DNA from: Ardenticatenaceae bacterium
GTDB lineage: Bacteria > Chloroflexota > Anaerolineae > Promineifilales > Promineifilaceae
DNA length: 56,860 nt
Assembly: GCA_020634215.1 (NCBI GenBank)
Contig: JACKCD010000037.1
Span: 1-56,860 of the forward strand
Reading direction: 5' to 3'
Shown: piece after piece, positions 17,169 to 25,434 of the stretch
Layout of the letters: each line of letters begins with the position of its first letter
Position numbering within the stretch: the first letter of the stretch is position 1
Program-made: the position numbers and the translations under genes
Notes under the pieces: model-generated
Database searches by the model: none
What the model was told of the DNA's origin: nothing
The model's input: only the letters and a program-made list of their open reading frames with translations

Positions 17169-18011
17169 TTATGAACTTATCGGAACTATTTTGCTGGTGG
17201 CCTGGCGGGATTCCATCCAGAGGTAGAGGGCGAGAACGGCCGTTAATGCCATCACCAACGCCCCCACATACAGCCACGTAATCCACGTTGTTGGCAGCAA
17301 ATCTCCCCAGCCGCGCCAGACGGCCAGCAGCAGCAGCCCCACCCACAGCAAATCCCCCTCCAGCATAATCCGCGCCGTAGACCAGCGCGGGTCAAAGGCG
17401 ATGAGCAGCGCTCCCACCCCCGGCAGCACCAGCCACCCGGCGATAATTCGCGCTGTTAGCGGGGTCAGTGCCCACGGCCAAACGGAAATGGCCCAGGTGG
17501 GAAACACAAACATGGCGATGCCCAACAGCAGTTCCCCCGCACCAGCCAGCCCCATGAGCAGCCGCGCAAACGACGGCAACTGAATGCCATAACTGTTGCT
17601 TGGGCTTGGAACATTGCCACCGTTACGCCAGTAGACATAGGGCACCAAAATAGGCACGATGAGATAGGTTGCCAGCCACAACCAAAAGGTGACGTGGCTA
17701 TGGTTAAAGCGATCCAGGTGAAGCAAGGTTGCCAGAGCCATTGGAACAGAAAAAGCGGTGACGGCAATAAAGCCATTGGCGACCTCATGCCACCGTTGGC
17801 CGGTGATGGTACGGATAAAGAAGTAGGCTCCGGCCAAATAGCCTGCTCCCATGACCATCGGGGTCAGGTCAGGGCGAATGGTCCAGGCAAAAAGCTGCTC
17901 CGTTTGGCCGGGGAACAGGTAGAGAATGATGAAGGCAGAAAGCAGGATAGCAGTGATGACAATAGCCACAGCGCGGGTAAGCGGCAAGATGGGGTTGGGT
18001 GGATGGTTCAT
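17169..18011 (-). CDS. Multi-pass membrane protein (paralogue of the 18093 gene)
   Basis: This 280-aa protein has about eight hydrophobic helices and no recognised family. The N-terminal part has the pattern LYLFPGQTEQLFAWTIRP followed by MVMGAGYLAGAYFFIR, which aligns with LFLTPTWSAANFSWKISP and MTMGGWCLGNGYFAWE in the neighbouring protein, so the two are tandem paralogues. AGGAG precedes the ATG. No catalytic or transport signature is seen. It is leftward, with the paralogue upstream and a repeat array in the gap. Confidence 0.65.
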   Translation of the reverse strand: MNHPPNPILPLTRAVAIVITAILLSAFIILYLFPGQTEQLFAWTIRPDLTPMVMGAGYLAGAYFFIRTITGQRWHEVANGFIAVTAFSVPMALATLLHLDRFNHSHVTFWLWLATYLIVPILVPYVYWRNGGNVPSPSNSYGIQLPSFARLLMGLAGAGELLLGIAMFVFPTWAISVWPWALTPLTARIIAGWLVLPGVGALLIAFDPRWSTARIMLEGDLLWVGLLLLAVWRGWGDLLPTTWITWLYVGALVMALTAVLALYLWMESRQATSKIVPISS

Positions 18012-18030
18012 GGGTTTCTCCTGATAACAG

Positions 18031-18090
18031 GGAAGAGATTGGGAGACCGAGAGATTAAGTCTCCCAGCCTCTCAGTCTCTTAATCTCTTT
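18031..18090. repeat. Heptad inverted-repeat array (TCTCCAA family)
   Basis: GAGATTGGGAGAC-type units face CTCAGTCTCTTAATCTC-type units, forming a hairpin between the two paralogous membrane protein genes. Confidence 0.65.
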
Positions 18091-18092
18091 CG

Positions 18093-18920
18093 CTAACGCT
18101 GTTCAACCAACGTATGCCCCAAGGCCGTATGGGGGCGGTACAGCCACAGCAGCCCGATGGCGACGAGGGCGGCGGCAACGTAGGCACCAAAGTAAAGCCA
18201 TTGACCAGGGTGGTTGGCAAAATCAAATTTGCTGATGTTAAGTAGGCAAGCTAACAGGATGGTGAGAATGAGAGCCAGACCGGCGCGGGTGTAGGCCATC
18301 CAGCCGCTGATGTGGCGATCCCAGATGGCGGGAATGGCACCGATGGTGAGGGCAGTGTAGAAAGAACCGAAGGCGCGGAGGGTGAAGAGGGTGAGGGGTT
18401 CGGGGAAGGCACCGCCTTCGGTAGCAAGACCGCCGGACTGGGCGCGGAGAACGAGGAAGGCGATGAGGCCAACGAAGCCGACAAAGCCGACAACGATGAC
18501 GCGCACCCAGTTAGGGAAGCTGTGGTTTTTACTGCTGGGGTGCTGCTTTTGCCAGTCGAGAAGGGCGAAAACGGCCGTTATTACCGTCAACACCAGTGCC
18601 AAAATATAGGGCAGGGCGAGGGGAACGTTGAGGATGAGTTTGTCGCGGAAGAGAATGAGAACGGCCGTTTCCAGCACCCCAAACACACCGAGGTAGAGCT
18701 GGAGCAAATAAACGGCCGTCCATCGCCCCAGTCGCACCGTTTCCCAGGCAAAATACCCATTGCCCAGGCACCACCCCCCCATCGTCATCGCCACAAATGG
18801 CGAAATCTTCCAGGAAAAGTTGGCCGCTGACCAGGTCGGGGTCAAAAACAAAACAAGGCCTAGCAACCCATAAAGAAGCGCCAGGCCAGTATTCAAACGT
18901 CGTACAGTTGCCGAAATCAT
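18093..18920 (-). CDS. Multi-pass membrane protein (paralogue of the 17169 gene)
   Basis: This 275-aa protein has about eight predicted membrane helices and is paralogous to the next gene leftward (shared F-W-x-I-x-P then M-x-M-G-x-G/W motif near residues 30-60). The ATG at 18920 is chosen because AAGGAAGG lies just upstream; an earlier GTG at 18941 would start before the ribosome site. Nothing in the sequence indicates substrate or cofactor. Two genes of this kind in tandem suggest a heteromeric membrane complex or a simple duplication. Confidence 0.65.
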   Translation of the reverse strand: MISATVRRLNTGLALLYGLLGLVLFLTPTWSAANFSWKISPFVAMTMGGWCLGNGYFAWETVRLGRWTAVYLLQLYLGVFGVLETAVLILFRDKLILNVPLALPYILALVLTVITAVFALLDWQKQHPSSKNHSFPNWVRVIVVGFVGFVGLIAFLVLRAQSGGLATEGGAFPEPLTLFTLRAFGSFYTALTIGAIPAIWDRHISGWMAYTRAGLALILTILLACLLNISKFDFANHPGQWLYFGAYVAAALVAIGLLWLYRPHTALGHTLVEQR

Positions 18921-18996
18921 GTTCACCTTCCTTTGCACCACGGCGGGTGTCGTCTGATAGGTGAAGCATAGGGCAGTATCGTATCTGTATCGTATC

Positions 18997-19947
18997 TTAA
19001 TTCAAACGTGGATCCATTGCATCCCGCAGCCCATCGCCAATAATAAACAGGCACAAAACCGTCAAAGCAATCATCACCCCCGGAACCACCACCAAATGCC
19101 GCGCATCGGGAACCAAAATAAATTGCTGCGCCTTGGTAAGCATCGTTCCCCAGGTGGAAGTGGGCGGCTGCACGCCAAACCCCAAAAAGCTCAACGCTGA
19201 TTCAGCCAAAATGAGGTTGCCCACCTGCCGCGCCGTCGCCACAATCACCAGCGGAATGACGTTGGGCACAATGTGGCGCCACATAATCGCCACATCCGAC
19301 ATCCCCAGTGCCTCTGCGGCGGCAATGTATTCCCGCTCCTTGAGCGAAAAGACGCTGCTGCGAACCAAGCGGCTGATAAACGGCCACCCCAGCAGGGCAA
19401 ACAGCAGCGTTAGCGCGGCGGGGGAGAGTTCAAACAACGCGCCAACGATGAGCAGCAAAAAAAGCTGGGGGATGGAGTCGAGGGTGTTGATGACCCACAT
19501 GATGAAGTCGTCTACCCGCCGGCCGAAATACGCTGCGCTGATGCCGATGGTGATGCCAAAAACGGCCGTAAAAATGGTGCCAAAAAAGCCAATCGCCAGC
19601 GAAATTCGCCCGCCAAACAGCAAGCGTGACAGTTGATCCCGCCCTAGCGCATCCGTTCCCAGCCAATGTTCTGCCGATGGTGGCTTAAAGGTGGCTGTAA
19701 TTTGCGTTAGATCAGGGTCTACACCCAATAGCTGGCTGCTGATAAACCGGGCACCTATTGAAAGTAGCGTGATAAGCAGCAGCACCAGCAGCGCCGCCAT
19801 TGTTAGCCGATCCCGCCGCAGCCGTCGCAGCGCCATTTGCCAAAAAGAAAGCGGCGCACCCTCGCGCAATGCCTCCAGCCGCCCCTCCTCCGCCAGCTTC
19901 AGCAGTGCCTCTTGGCGGCTCATGACGGGTAAGTTTTGTACGCTCAT
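18997..19947 (-). CDS. Peptide ABC transporter permease (DppC/OppC-like)
   Basis: This 316-aa inner-membrane permease is the second permease of a peptide/nickel-type (family 5) ABC importer. It has the N-terminal OppC-like region with SFWQMALRRLRRDRLTMAAL, the periplasmic EHWLGTDALGRDQLSRLLFG motif and the cytoplasmic coupling loop EYIAAAEALGMSDVAIMWRHI (EAA motif). AAGGAG precedes the ATG. It follows the DppB-like permease. No ATPase gene (DppD/DppF) follows: the next genes are the unrelated membrane paralogues. Confidence 0.92.
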   Translation of the reverse strand: MSVQNLPVMSRQEALLKLAEEGRLEALREGAPLSFWQMALRRLRRDRLTMAALLVLLLITLLSIGARFISSQLLGVDPDLTQITATFKPPSAEHWLGTDALGRDQLSRLLFGGRISLAIGFFGTIFTAVFGITIGISAAYFGRRVDDFIMWVINTLDSIPQLFLLLIVGALFELSPAALTLLFALLGWPFISRLVRSSVFSLKEREYIAAAEALGMSDVAIMWRHIVPNVIPLVIVATARQVGNLILAESALSFLGFGVQPPTSTWGTMLTKAQQFILVPDARHLVVVPGVMIALTVLCLFIIGDGLRDAMDPRLN

Positions 19948-19963
19948 GCTTGTCTCCTTTGGA

Positions 19964-20036
19964 ATCGGTAATCAGTCATCAGTAGTCAGTGGTCGGTTGT
20001 TCAACTGATTACCGCTTACCGATTACCGATTACTGA
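19964..20036. repeat. Heptad inverted-repeat array (GATTACC family)
   Basis: GGTAATCAGTCATCAGTAG-type units are followed by GATTACC units (7-bp period) that can pair with them. Further members are at 21044-21117 and 40370-40410. Confidence 0.75.
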
Positions 20037-20044
20037 TCCCCGCC

Positions 20045-21031
20045 TTATTGCAGTCGAATCCGGGGATCAACCGCCACGAGCAAAAAGTCGGAAAGCAGGT
20101 TGCCCAAGATGACGACCAACGCCCCAAAGATGACGCTTCCCATGACGATGGGGTAGTCGCGGGAAGAGACGGCATCTACCGTCAGCCGCCCCATGCCCGG
20201 CCAGGAAAAAATGCGCTCGATAACAACTGCCCCAGTGATGAGCGAGGTAATGGCGGGGCCAAGAATGGTGACGATAGGAACCAGGGCGTTGCGGGCAGCA
20301 TGTTTGAAATAGACTTTGGATGGTTCCAGCCCTTTGGCCCAGGCGGTGCGAACATAATCTTGCCGAATAACTTCGAGCGTTTCGGCCCGCATGAAGCGGG
20401 ACATGAGGGCGATCCAGCTAATGGCAAGGACAAAGGAGGGCATGGCAAGGTGGCGGGCGCGGTCAACCAGGGTGATGTCGGGTTTGTTGAGGGGCAAACG
20501 GCCGCCAACGGGTAGCCACCCTAGCTGGACGCTGAAGAACATGATGAGCAGCAGGCCAAACCAGAATTGGGGCAGGGCATCAAAGAGAACGGAGAAGAGG
20601 CGGGCGATGTTGTCAAAAAGGGTGGCGCGTTTAACGGCCGATAATACCCCCACAAACAGCCCGATGGTGCCGCCGAGGATGAGCGCAACGGCCGTTAATT
20701 CCAGCGTCGCCGGCACCCTCTCCATAAACAGCTCCAGAACCGGCCGGCGTTCAAAAAACGACTCGCCAAAATCGCCGCGAAAAATCCCCCGCATCTGGCA
20801 CTCCCCACGCAAATCCCCCACCAGCCACACCAAATATTGCTCCGGCAGCGACCGATCCAAACACAATTCATGCGCCAGCCGCACCCGATCCGCTGCCGTA
20901 AACGTCGGGCTAAACGTCATAATCTGCACCGGGTCACCCGGAGCCGCCTGCATAATCAAAAACGAAATCAGCGTTACCCCAAAAATCGTGGGAATGGCCT
21001 GCAACAGCCGCCGGAAAAGGTATGTCGTCAT
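20045..21031 (-). CDS. Peptide ABC transporter permease (DppB/OppB-like)
   Basis: This 328-aa six-helix permease has the DppB-type N-terminus (YLFRRLLQAIPTIFGVTLIS), the periplasmic motif GDFGESFFERRPV, the EAA coupling loop around DYVRTAWAKGLEPSKVYFKH, and FSWPGMGRLTVDAVSSRDYP near the C-terminus. It forms the translocation pore with the DppC-like protein. It lies between the substrate-binding protein gene and the second permease, separated from both by GATTACC repeat arrays. Confidence 0.92.
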   Translation of the reverse strand: MTTYLFRRLLQAIPTIFGVTLISFLIMQAAPGDPVQIMTFSPTFTAADRVRLAHELCLDRSLPEQYLVWLVGDLRGECQMRGIFRGDFGESFFERRPVLELFMERVPATLELTAVALILGGTIGLFVGVLSAVKRATLFDNIARLFSVLFDALPQFWFGLLLIMFFSVQLGWLPVGGRLPLNKPDITLVDRARHLAMPSFVLAISWIALMSRFMRAETLEVIRQDYVRTAWAKGLEPSKVYFKHAARNALVPIVTILGPAITSLITGAVVIERIFSWPGMGRLTVDAVSSRDYPIVMGSVIFGALVVILGNLLSDFLLVAVDPRIRLQ

Positions 21032-21043
21032 GCTAATTTTTCT

Positions 21044-21117
21044 GAGTAATCGGTAATCAGTAACCAGTTATCAGCCAGATAGACAACCGATTACCGATTA
21101 CCGATTACCGATTACTA
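21044..21117. repeat. Heptad inverted-repeat array (GATTACC family)
   Basis: GGTAATCAGTAACCAGTTATC on one arm faces four GATTACC-type units on the other. The array overlaps the last codon of the substrate-binding protein gene, and a hairpin here may reduce transcription from binding protein into permeases. Confidence 0.75.
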
Positions 21118-22929
21118 ATTCGTAAAATACCATTCCTGAACGTTATACTCACGGCTCCACACGTTCGGGTCAATCCCTTCCAGATTGTTCCACCAAACGG
21201 TGTTTTCCAGGTCAACGTGCAGGAACGACGCGGGCAAATCGTTGTAAATTTCCACCTGGTTTGAATGGTAGTATGGGGCGCGTTCCGCTTCGGCACAGCC
21301 TGCAACGGCCTTTCCTTTTGCCAAATTCTCTTCCACCACCGGGTTATAATAGGAAGCAAAGTTGAAGCCTGCCCCTGGTTCGTCGTTGATGTAAGAGAAT
21401 AAGTTGGTGTCATCGGGATCGGGTGCGCCGCCACCAAAGCCAATGACGATCATGTCATACGTTTGACCAACTAACCGCTGTACCACCGTGCCAAACTCCA
21501 GAAAATCAAGTTGAATTTCAATGCCAACCTGCGCCAGCACATCTTTGAGCAGTACGCCAATGTTTTCCCGCTTTTCGTTGCCAGCGTTGGTCATCAGGCT
21601 CAGGCTTAGTCGCTTGCCATCTTTTTCCCGCACGCCATCGCCGTCGCTGTCTACCCAACCGGCATCATCAAGGATTTGCCGGGCTTTGTCCAAATCCTGG
21701 GTATATGGTTCCAACTCAGTGTTGTAGGCCCATTCAATGGACGGCCAGACGTTGGCAACGATGGGGCCACCTTGCCCAAAGGCGACCTGGTTGATGATGC
21801 CCTGGTAATCAATGGAGTTAGCAATCGCCTGCCGCACGGCCAGATCGCCCAAAATGGGGTGTGGGTCTTGCGGCAGCGGCGGTTCACCTTCGGTGTATTT
21901 GCCGTCACCATCCAAATCATCCCAGCCGTTTTGCGGGTTTTCCGGGTTGGCCAGGTTGTAGCCGAGGAAGGTGAAGCCGTTGTCAAAATATTTACGCATG
22001 GACAGGGGGGTGCCAGAGGCGATTTGGCCTTCGATGACGGAAACAAAGGCGGGGCCAACGGGGGAGGTGTAGGTGGCTTCGCCAGCCAGCAGTCCGGCCA
22101 GTTCGGCCGATTGGTCGGCGTAAACCTTCATCGTCCAGGTGGCGACGTTGGGCGCACCCCGGAAGTAGGTGGGGTTGGCGGCCAGCGTCACGTGGTCGTC
22201 GGCCACCCATTCTTGGAACTGGAAGGGGCCAGAGACGACGGTGGGGGCGGTGTTTTCCGGATTTTCGGGGATGGCTGTGGGGTCGCTGCCGTAAACGTGG
22301 GCCGGGATGATGCCGGTGCCGATGTTGGCAAGAATGGTGCAGTCCAGTGCCGACATGGTGACTTCGACGGTTTGGTCATCCACCACGGCCCAGCTTGCTA
22401 CCGAGGCAAAGTCGCCGCGTCGGGGAGAGGCGACGGCATCGTTGTTGATGGCATCAAAGGTAAAAACTACATCTTGGGCGGTCACAGGTGTGCCATCAGA
22501 CCAGACGGCATCTGGGCGCAGGTGGAAGGTGTAGGTTAAACCATCTTCAGAAATGTCCCAGCTTTCGGCTAAATCACCCACGATGCTGCCGGAGAAGGGG
22601 TCGAGCTGGGTGAGGCCGAGGAACATGAGGCTGTAGACATCGCTGGAGGCTTGGTCGTTGCCCAGCACGGGGTTAAAGGTGTTGGCATCGGCGAAGTTGG
22701 AATAGATGACGTGGCCGCCCTGGGGAACGGGAACGGCCGTTGGTTCCACCACCCGCGTCACTTCCACGGCGACTTCTTCACCGGCCACTTCAATGACCCG
22801 CGTCTCCACGACGGTGTTTTCCACCATGCGGGTAACTTCCACCGTTTCGACAATGGTTTGGGGCTGGCAAGCCAGCAAAAACAGCAGCAGCGTTAGGGGC
22901 CATAATCGGATCGAACGTTGAAAAGACAT
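21115..22929 (-). CDS. Peptide ABC transporter substrate-binding lipoprotein (SBP family 5)
   Basis: This 604-aa binding protein captures peptides or similar solutes outside the membrane. The signal peptide ends in lipobox LFLLAC. Residues about 30-75 form a Val/Glu/Thr-rich stalk with repeated VEVTRxVE units. The mature domain shows DLAESWDISEDGLTYTFHLR and WSDGTPVTAQDVVFTFDAI, both classic for family 5. An Asp-rich loop WDDLDGDGKYTEGEPPLPQD interrupts the middle. The ATG at 22929 is six bases after AAGGAG; the earlier in-frame TTG lies before it. Promoter at 23095-23123 and leader of about 160 nt. Confidence 0.92.
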   Translation of the reverse strand: MSFQRSIRLWPLTLLLFLLACQPQTIVETVEVTRMVENTVVETRVIEVAGEEVAVEVTRVVEPTAVPVPQGGHVIYSNFADANTFNPVLGNDQASSDVYSLMFLGLTQLDPFSGSIVGDLAESWDISEDGLTYTFHLRPDAVWSDGTPVTAQDVVFTFDAINNDAVASPRRGDFASVASWAVVDDQTVEVTMSALDCTILANIGTGIIPAHVYGSDPTAIPENPENTAPTVVSGPFQFQEWVADDHVTLAANPTYFRGAPNVATWTMKVYADQSAELAGLLAGEATYTSPVGPAFVSVIEGQIASGTPLSMRKYFDNGFTFLGYNLANPENPQNGWDDLDGDGKYTEGEPPLPQDPHPILGDLAVRQAIANSIDYQGIINQVAFGQGGPIVANVWPSIEWAYNTELEPYTQDLDKARQILDDAGWVDSDGDGVREKDGKRLSLSLMTNAGNEKRENIGVLLKDVLAQVGIEIQLDFLEFGTVVQRLVGQTYDMIVIGFGGGAPDPDDTNLFSYINDEPGAGFNFASYYNPVVEENLAKGKAVAGCAEAERAPYYHSNQVEIYNDLPASFLHVDLENTVWWNNLEGIDPNVWSREYNVQEWYFTN

Positions 22930-23094
22930 CTTCATCTCCTTGTTTGTCAATTATTTGGGGGCGGGGAAACGGCCGTTTTTCTCGCCATCCTTCTTCCCTC
23001 ACCCAACAACATATGGCTACCAATTGAAAAAAATGCTTACATCACCTCCTACAAAACGTGTCTTTTGGAGAAATTAAGTGTAATTATGGTGACA

Positions 23095-23123
23095 ATTAGA
23101 GCATTTTTTGGTGTCTTTGTCAA
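23095..23123 (-). promoter_or_regulatory. Strong promoter for the peptide ABC operon
   Basis: On the reverse strand, TTGACA (23118-23123) and TCTAAT (23095-23100) are separated by 17 bp, with TGC before the -10 box (extended -10). It lies just downstream of the dipeptidase terminator. The leader (about 22930-23088) holds an AGGAGGTG followed by ATGTAA at about 23040-23050, and a 13-codon frame (MARKTAVS...) ending 18 bp before the lipoprotein ATG. Either could be a leader peptide, but support is weak. Confidence 0.7.
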
Positions 23124-23152
23124 CTACATATTTCTAAAGTTTGACGACTGGC

Positions 23153-23188
23153 AAAAAAAGGGGACTGCGCCCACCACAGCGCAGTCCC
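23153..23188 (-). terminator. Rho-independent terminator for the dipeptidase gene
   Basis: Reading leftward, GGGACTGCGC, an 8-nt loop and GCGCAGTCCC are followed by CTTTTTTT. It lies 110 bp after the dipeptidase stop and just before the ABC operon promoter, so the two units are transcribed separately. Confidence 0.8.
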
Positions 23189-23298
23189 ACACACATAAAG
23201 GAGGATGAGGAGAAAGTCTCGATACGCTGAAAAGAATACCCCGCCTACCTTAACTCAAGATGAGCTTAACCTAAAAGGAACATAAGGATAACGGCCGT

Positions 23299-24354
23299 TT
23301 ATTTCCACGTCTCACCCAAAACCCGCACCCAATTCTGGTGCGTGATCTTCTTCAACGACTCATCATCATGCCCGCTCTTCCGCAGTGCCTTCAGCAGCTT
23401 GGGTAGTCCCGCCACATCGCGCAAATTCTCCGGCATCTTTGCCCCGTCAAAATCTGACCCCAGTGCTACATGATCTACGCCCACCAGGTCGGCGATGTAG
23501 TTGACATGACGCACAATTTGCTTCAGCGAGGTCTTTTTGTCCGAACGGCCGTCTTCGCGCAAAAATCCCTTGTGGTAATTAATCCCCACCAGTCCATTCG
23601 ACTGTGCCACCGCTTTAAGCTGCTCATCCGTCAGGTTACGCGGCGAAGCGGCCAGCGCATGGGCATTGGAATGGGTTGCTACTAGGGGGGCATTGCTCAA
23701 CGCCGCCACATCCCAAAACCCCTTCTCATTCAAATGAGACAAATCCACCATAATCCTCAGCTCATTACACGCCTGCACCAGCCGCTTGCCCGCCTCCGTC
23801 AACCCCGGCCCAATGTCGGGCGAATCGGGGAAGTTAAACGGAACCCCCGTGCCAAACGCATTGTCACGGCTCCACACCAGCCCCAGCGAACGCAGCCCGG
23901 CGGCATAAAACGTGTGCAGCGCGTGTAAATCGGTGTCAATCGTATCCGCCCCCTCAAAATGCAAAATCATCGCTAACGTGCCGTTTGCCAGACATTCTTC
24001 CAACTCGGCCACCGTTTTCACAATTTTCGCCTGCCCCTGCGCCTCTTTTTCCACCTTCAGCATCACCGCCATCATCGAAATGGTGGTGTGCAGCGCATAT
24101 TCCAGCGACAGCGGTTTTGGCTTGGGATATTTATACCCACCCCCATCAAGCTGTTCTCCCGGCATCTCCTCCATAGGCTTGGGCGACGGCACAAACAGGG
24201 CAAAAAAACCGCCTCCTAGTCCACCCTCTTGCGCTCGCGGTAGATCGATATGCCCCCGCTTGCTTTTTTTAAAAAACGACCGCTTCTTTTTGCCCACATA
24301 TAAATCTAAAATCGTATCATTATGACCATCAAAGACAGGAAATTCATTTATCAT
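23299..24354 (-). CDS. Membrane dipeptidase (peptidase family M19)
   Basis: This 351-aa binuclear zinc dipeptidase of the renal dipeptidase family hydrolyses dipeptides. Motifs: FDGHNDTILDLYVG near the N-terminus (first metal His/Asp), ILHFEGADTID (bridging Glu), MVDLSHLNEKGFWDVAAL and APLVATHSNAHALAASPRNL (metal His pair), and VDHVALGSDFDGAKMP (Asp). There is no signal peptide, so a cytoplasmic role is likely. Its placement next to a dipeptide-type importer suggests that imported dipeptides are cleaved, including possibly D-amino-acid-containing ones. Confidence 0.92.
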   Translation of the reverse strand: MINEFPVFDGHNDTILDLYVGKKKRSFFKKSKRGHIDLPRAQEGGLGGGFFALFVPSPKPMEEMPGEQLDGGGYKYPKPKPLSLEYALHTTISMMAVMLKVEKEAQGQAKIVKTVAELEECLANGTLAMILHFEGADTIDTDLHALHTFYAAGLRSLGLVWSRDNAFGTGVPFNFPDSPDIGPGLTEAGKRLVQACNELRIMVDLSHLNEKGFWDVAALSNAPLVATHSNAHALAASPRNLTDEQLKAVAQSNGLVGINYHKGFLREDGRSDKKTSLKQIVRHVNYIADLVGVDHVALGSDFDGAKMPENLRDVAGLPKLLKALRKSGHDDESLKKITHQNWVRVLGETWK

Positions 24355-24499
24355 CGTTTCAACCCTCGTAAAAAATATGCTCAGTCAGGTTCCAAACCGG
24401 GAACAATAAAATAGATGCAGAACATTTACGCCGTTTTCTCTATGATGGATTATACACGTTGGTTCTTGGTGTGGTAACGGCCGTTTTCCGAACGGGTGT

Positions 24500-24735
24500 A
24501 TTTCAGTTTGGGGGCAACTTAACAAGTTCGACCTACTCTTTAACTGCATAGGTGGGAAATCCAGTGTCATTTCGAGGTCCTCCGAGAAATCCCGTTCTCA
24601 TAGCCGCCATTTGAGCAGGATTTCTCCTCGAAGATATGAGCCTGCCCTGAGGCTGCCGAAGGGTCGAAATGACAATTCTTGGCTGAGAAATTGGCTTGCG
24701 GAGAGGTGCGTTTATCAATGCCCCAAAACTGAAAT
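24500..24735. repeat. Nested inverted-repeat element (MITE-like)
   Basis: Outer arms ATTTCAGTTTGGGGGCA (24500-24516) and the near-complement TGCCCCAAAACTGAAAT (24719-24735) flank an inner element with arms TGTCATTTCGA (24565-24575) and TCGAAATGACA (24664-24674), itself containing GAGAAATCC/GGATTTCTC sub-arms. The inner part resembles a widespread GTCATTTCGA palindromic repeat family. This fills the gap 24355-24755; no gene is supported there. Confidence 0.65.
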
Positions 24736-24755
24736 GCTCCCTCCCGAACGTGGTC

Positions 24756-24971
24756 TTAGGACTCCGCTTGAGCACGATAATAGGCCACAAGAGCATTCGC
24801 GTGTCCATGTCCCATCTGATATTCGGTTTTTAAAGCAGCTACCATCTCCATGTGCTTTTTCCCCTGCATACCGTCCAATACTGTCATCCAATAGCTAATG
24901 GGTTGACCATATTTCTTCTCGATGGAAGGAAAGTAAGAAGCGGGGCCTTTCACTTTACTCTCGTCAGACAT
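24756..24971 (-). CDS. DUF4287 domain protein
   Basis: This 71-aa protein is essentially one DUF4287 domain: KVKGPASYFPSIEKKYGQPI followed by WMTVLDGMQGKKHMEMVAAL and a GHGHANALVAYYR end. The GHGHANA signature and length match the family well. Its function is unknown; the His-rich motif could bind a metal or nucleic acid, which is speculation. AGGAGA lies about ten bases upstream of the ATG. It stands alone beside the nested repeat. Confidence 0.85.
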   Translation of the reverse strand: MSDESKVKGPASYFPSIEKKYGQPISYWMTVLDGMQGKKHMEMVAALKTEYQMGHGHANALVAYYRAQAES

Positions 24972-25434
24972 TGGTAATATCTCCTATTTAATCTGTGCAA
25001 GTTGCCAAAAGGCTTGTTATGCCTAGTAATCGTCGAAGAATAAGTTCAGCTAGACGTTCAACGTCTAGTGAATAATGAACGATTACCTAGCAGCTTGGCA
25101 ATGGTGAACATTTTTGTTTGAGTATAGCTGAATTGTTGTTAGGCAGGGAATCCTAAGATAATAGGACAAATGACCGAAGCACGCACCGCTGCTGCTGACT
25201 GGTTGGGGATTGACGTTGAGCAGGCCTTTGACCTGCTGCTGGTGTGAATTGTCGGGCTTGGTCGGCGACTTCTGTCCCCGCGTGACGCAAGATTTTATGT
25301 TTCTACAAACGTTTCATTAAATTTATCGTTGTATTTCCCTGTTTGGGCTAAACTGTGGGACACAGTATGATAAATTGGAAATTGCTCTCACGTCCAATCT
25401 CCAATCCCCAATCTCTTTTGACAAGGAACTGACT
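24972..25434. other. Gene-poor gap with inverted repeat, possible gene remnant and heptad repeats
   Basis: The gap contains CTAGACGT-TCA-ACGTCTAG (25050-25068), an operator-like or hairpin-like palindrome. A 25-codon frame at 25170-25247 (+), beginning MTEARTAAADWLGIDVEQ, looks protein-like but has no clear ribosome site and may be the scrap of a lost gene. At 25376-25416 there are CCAATCT heptads just before the hydrolase gene. No complete gene is supported. Confidence 0.4.

Noticed and set aside
21676..22539. 287-codon frame antisense to the peptide-binding protein
   Set aside because: It has low-complexity Gly/Val/Asp composition and no domain; the leftward gene has lipobox, motifs and promoter.
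25170..25247. Complete small gene (25 codons)
   Set aside because: It has a weak ribosome site, no promoter and no recognisable family; it is kept only as a possible remnant in the gap description.
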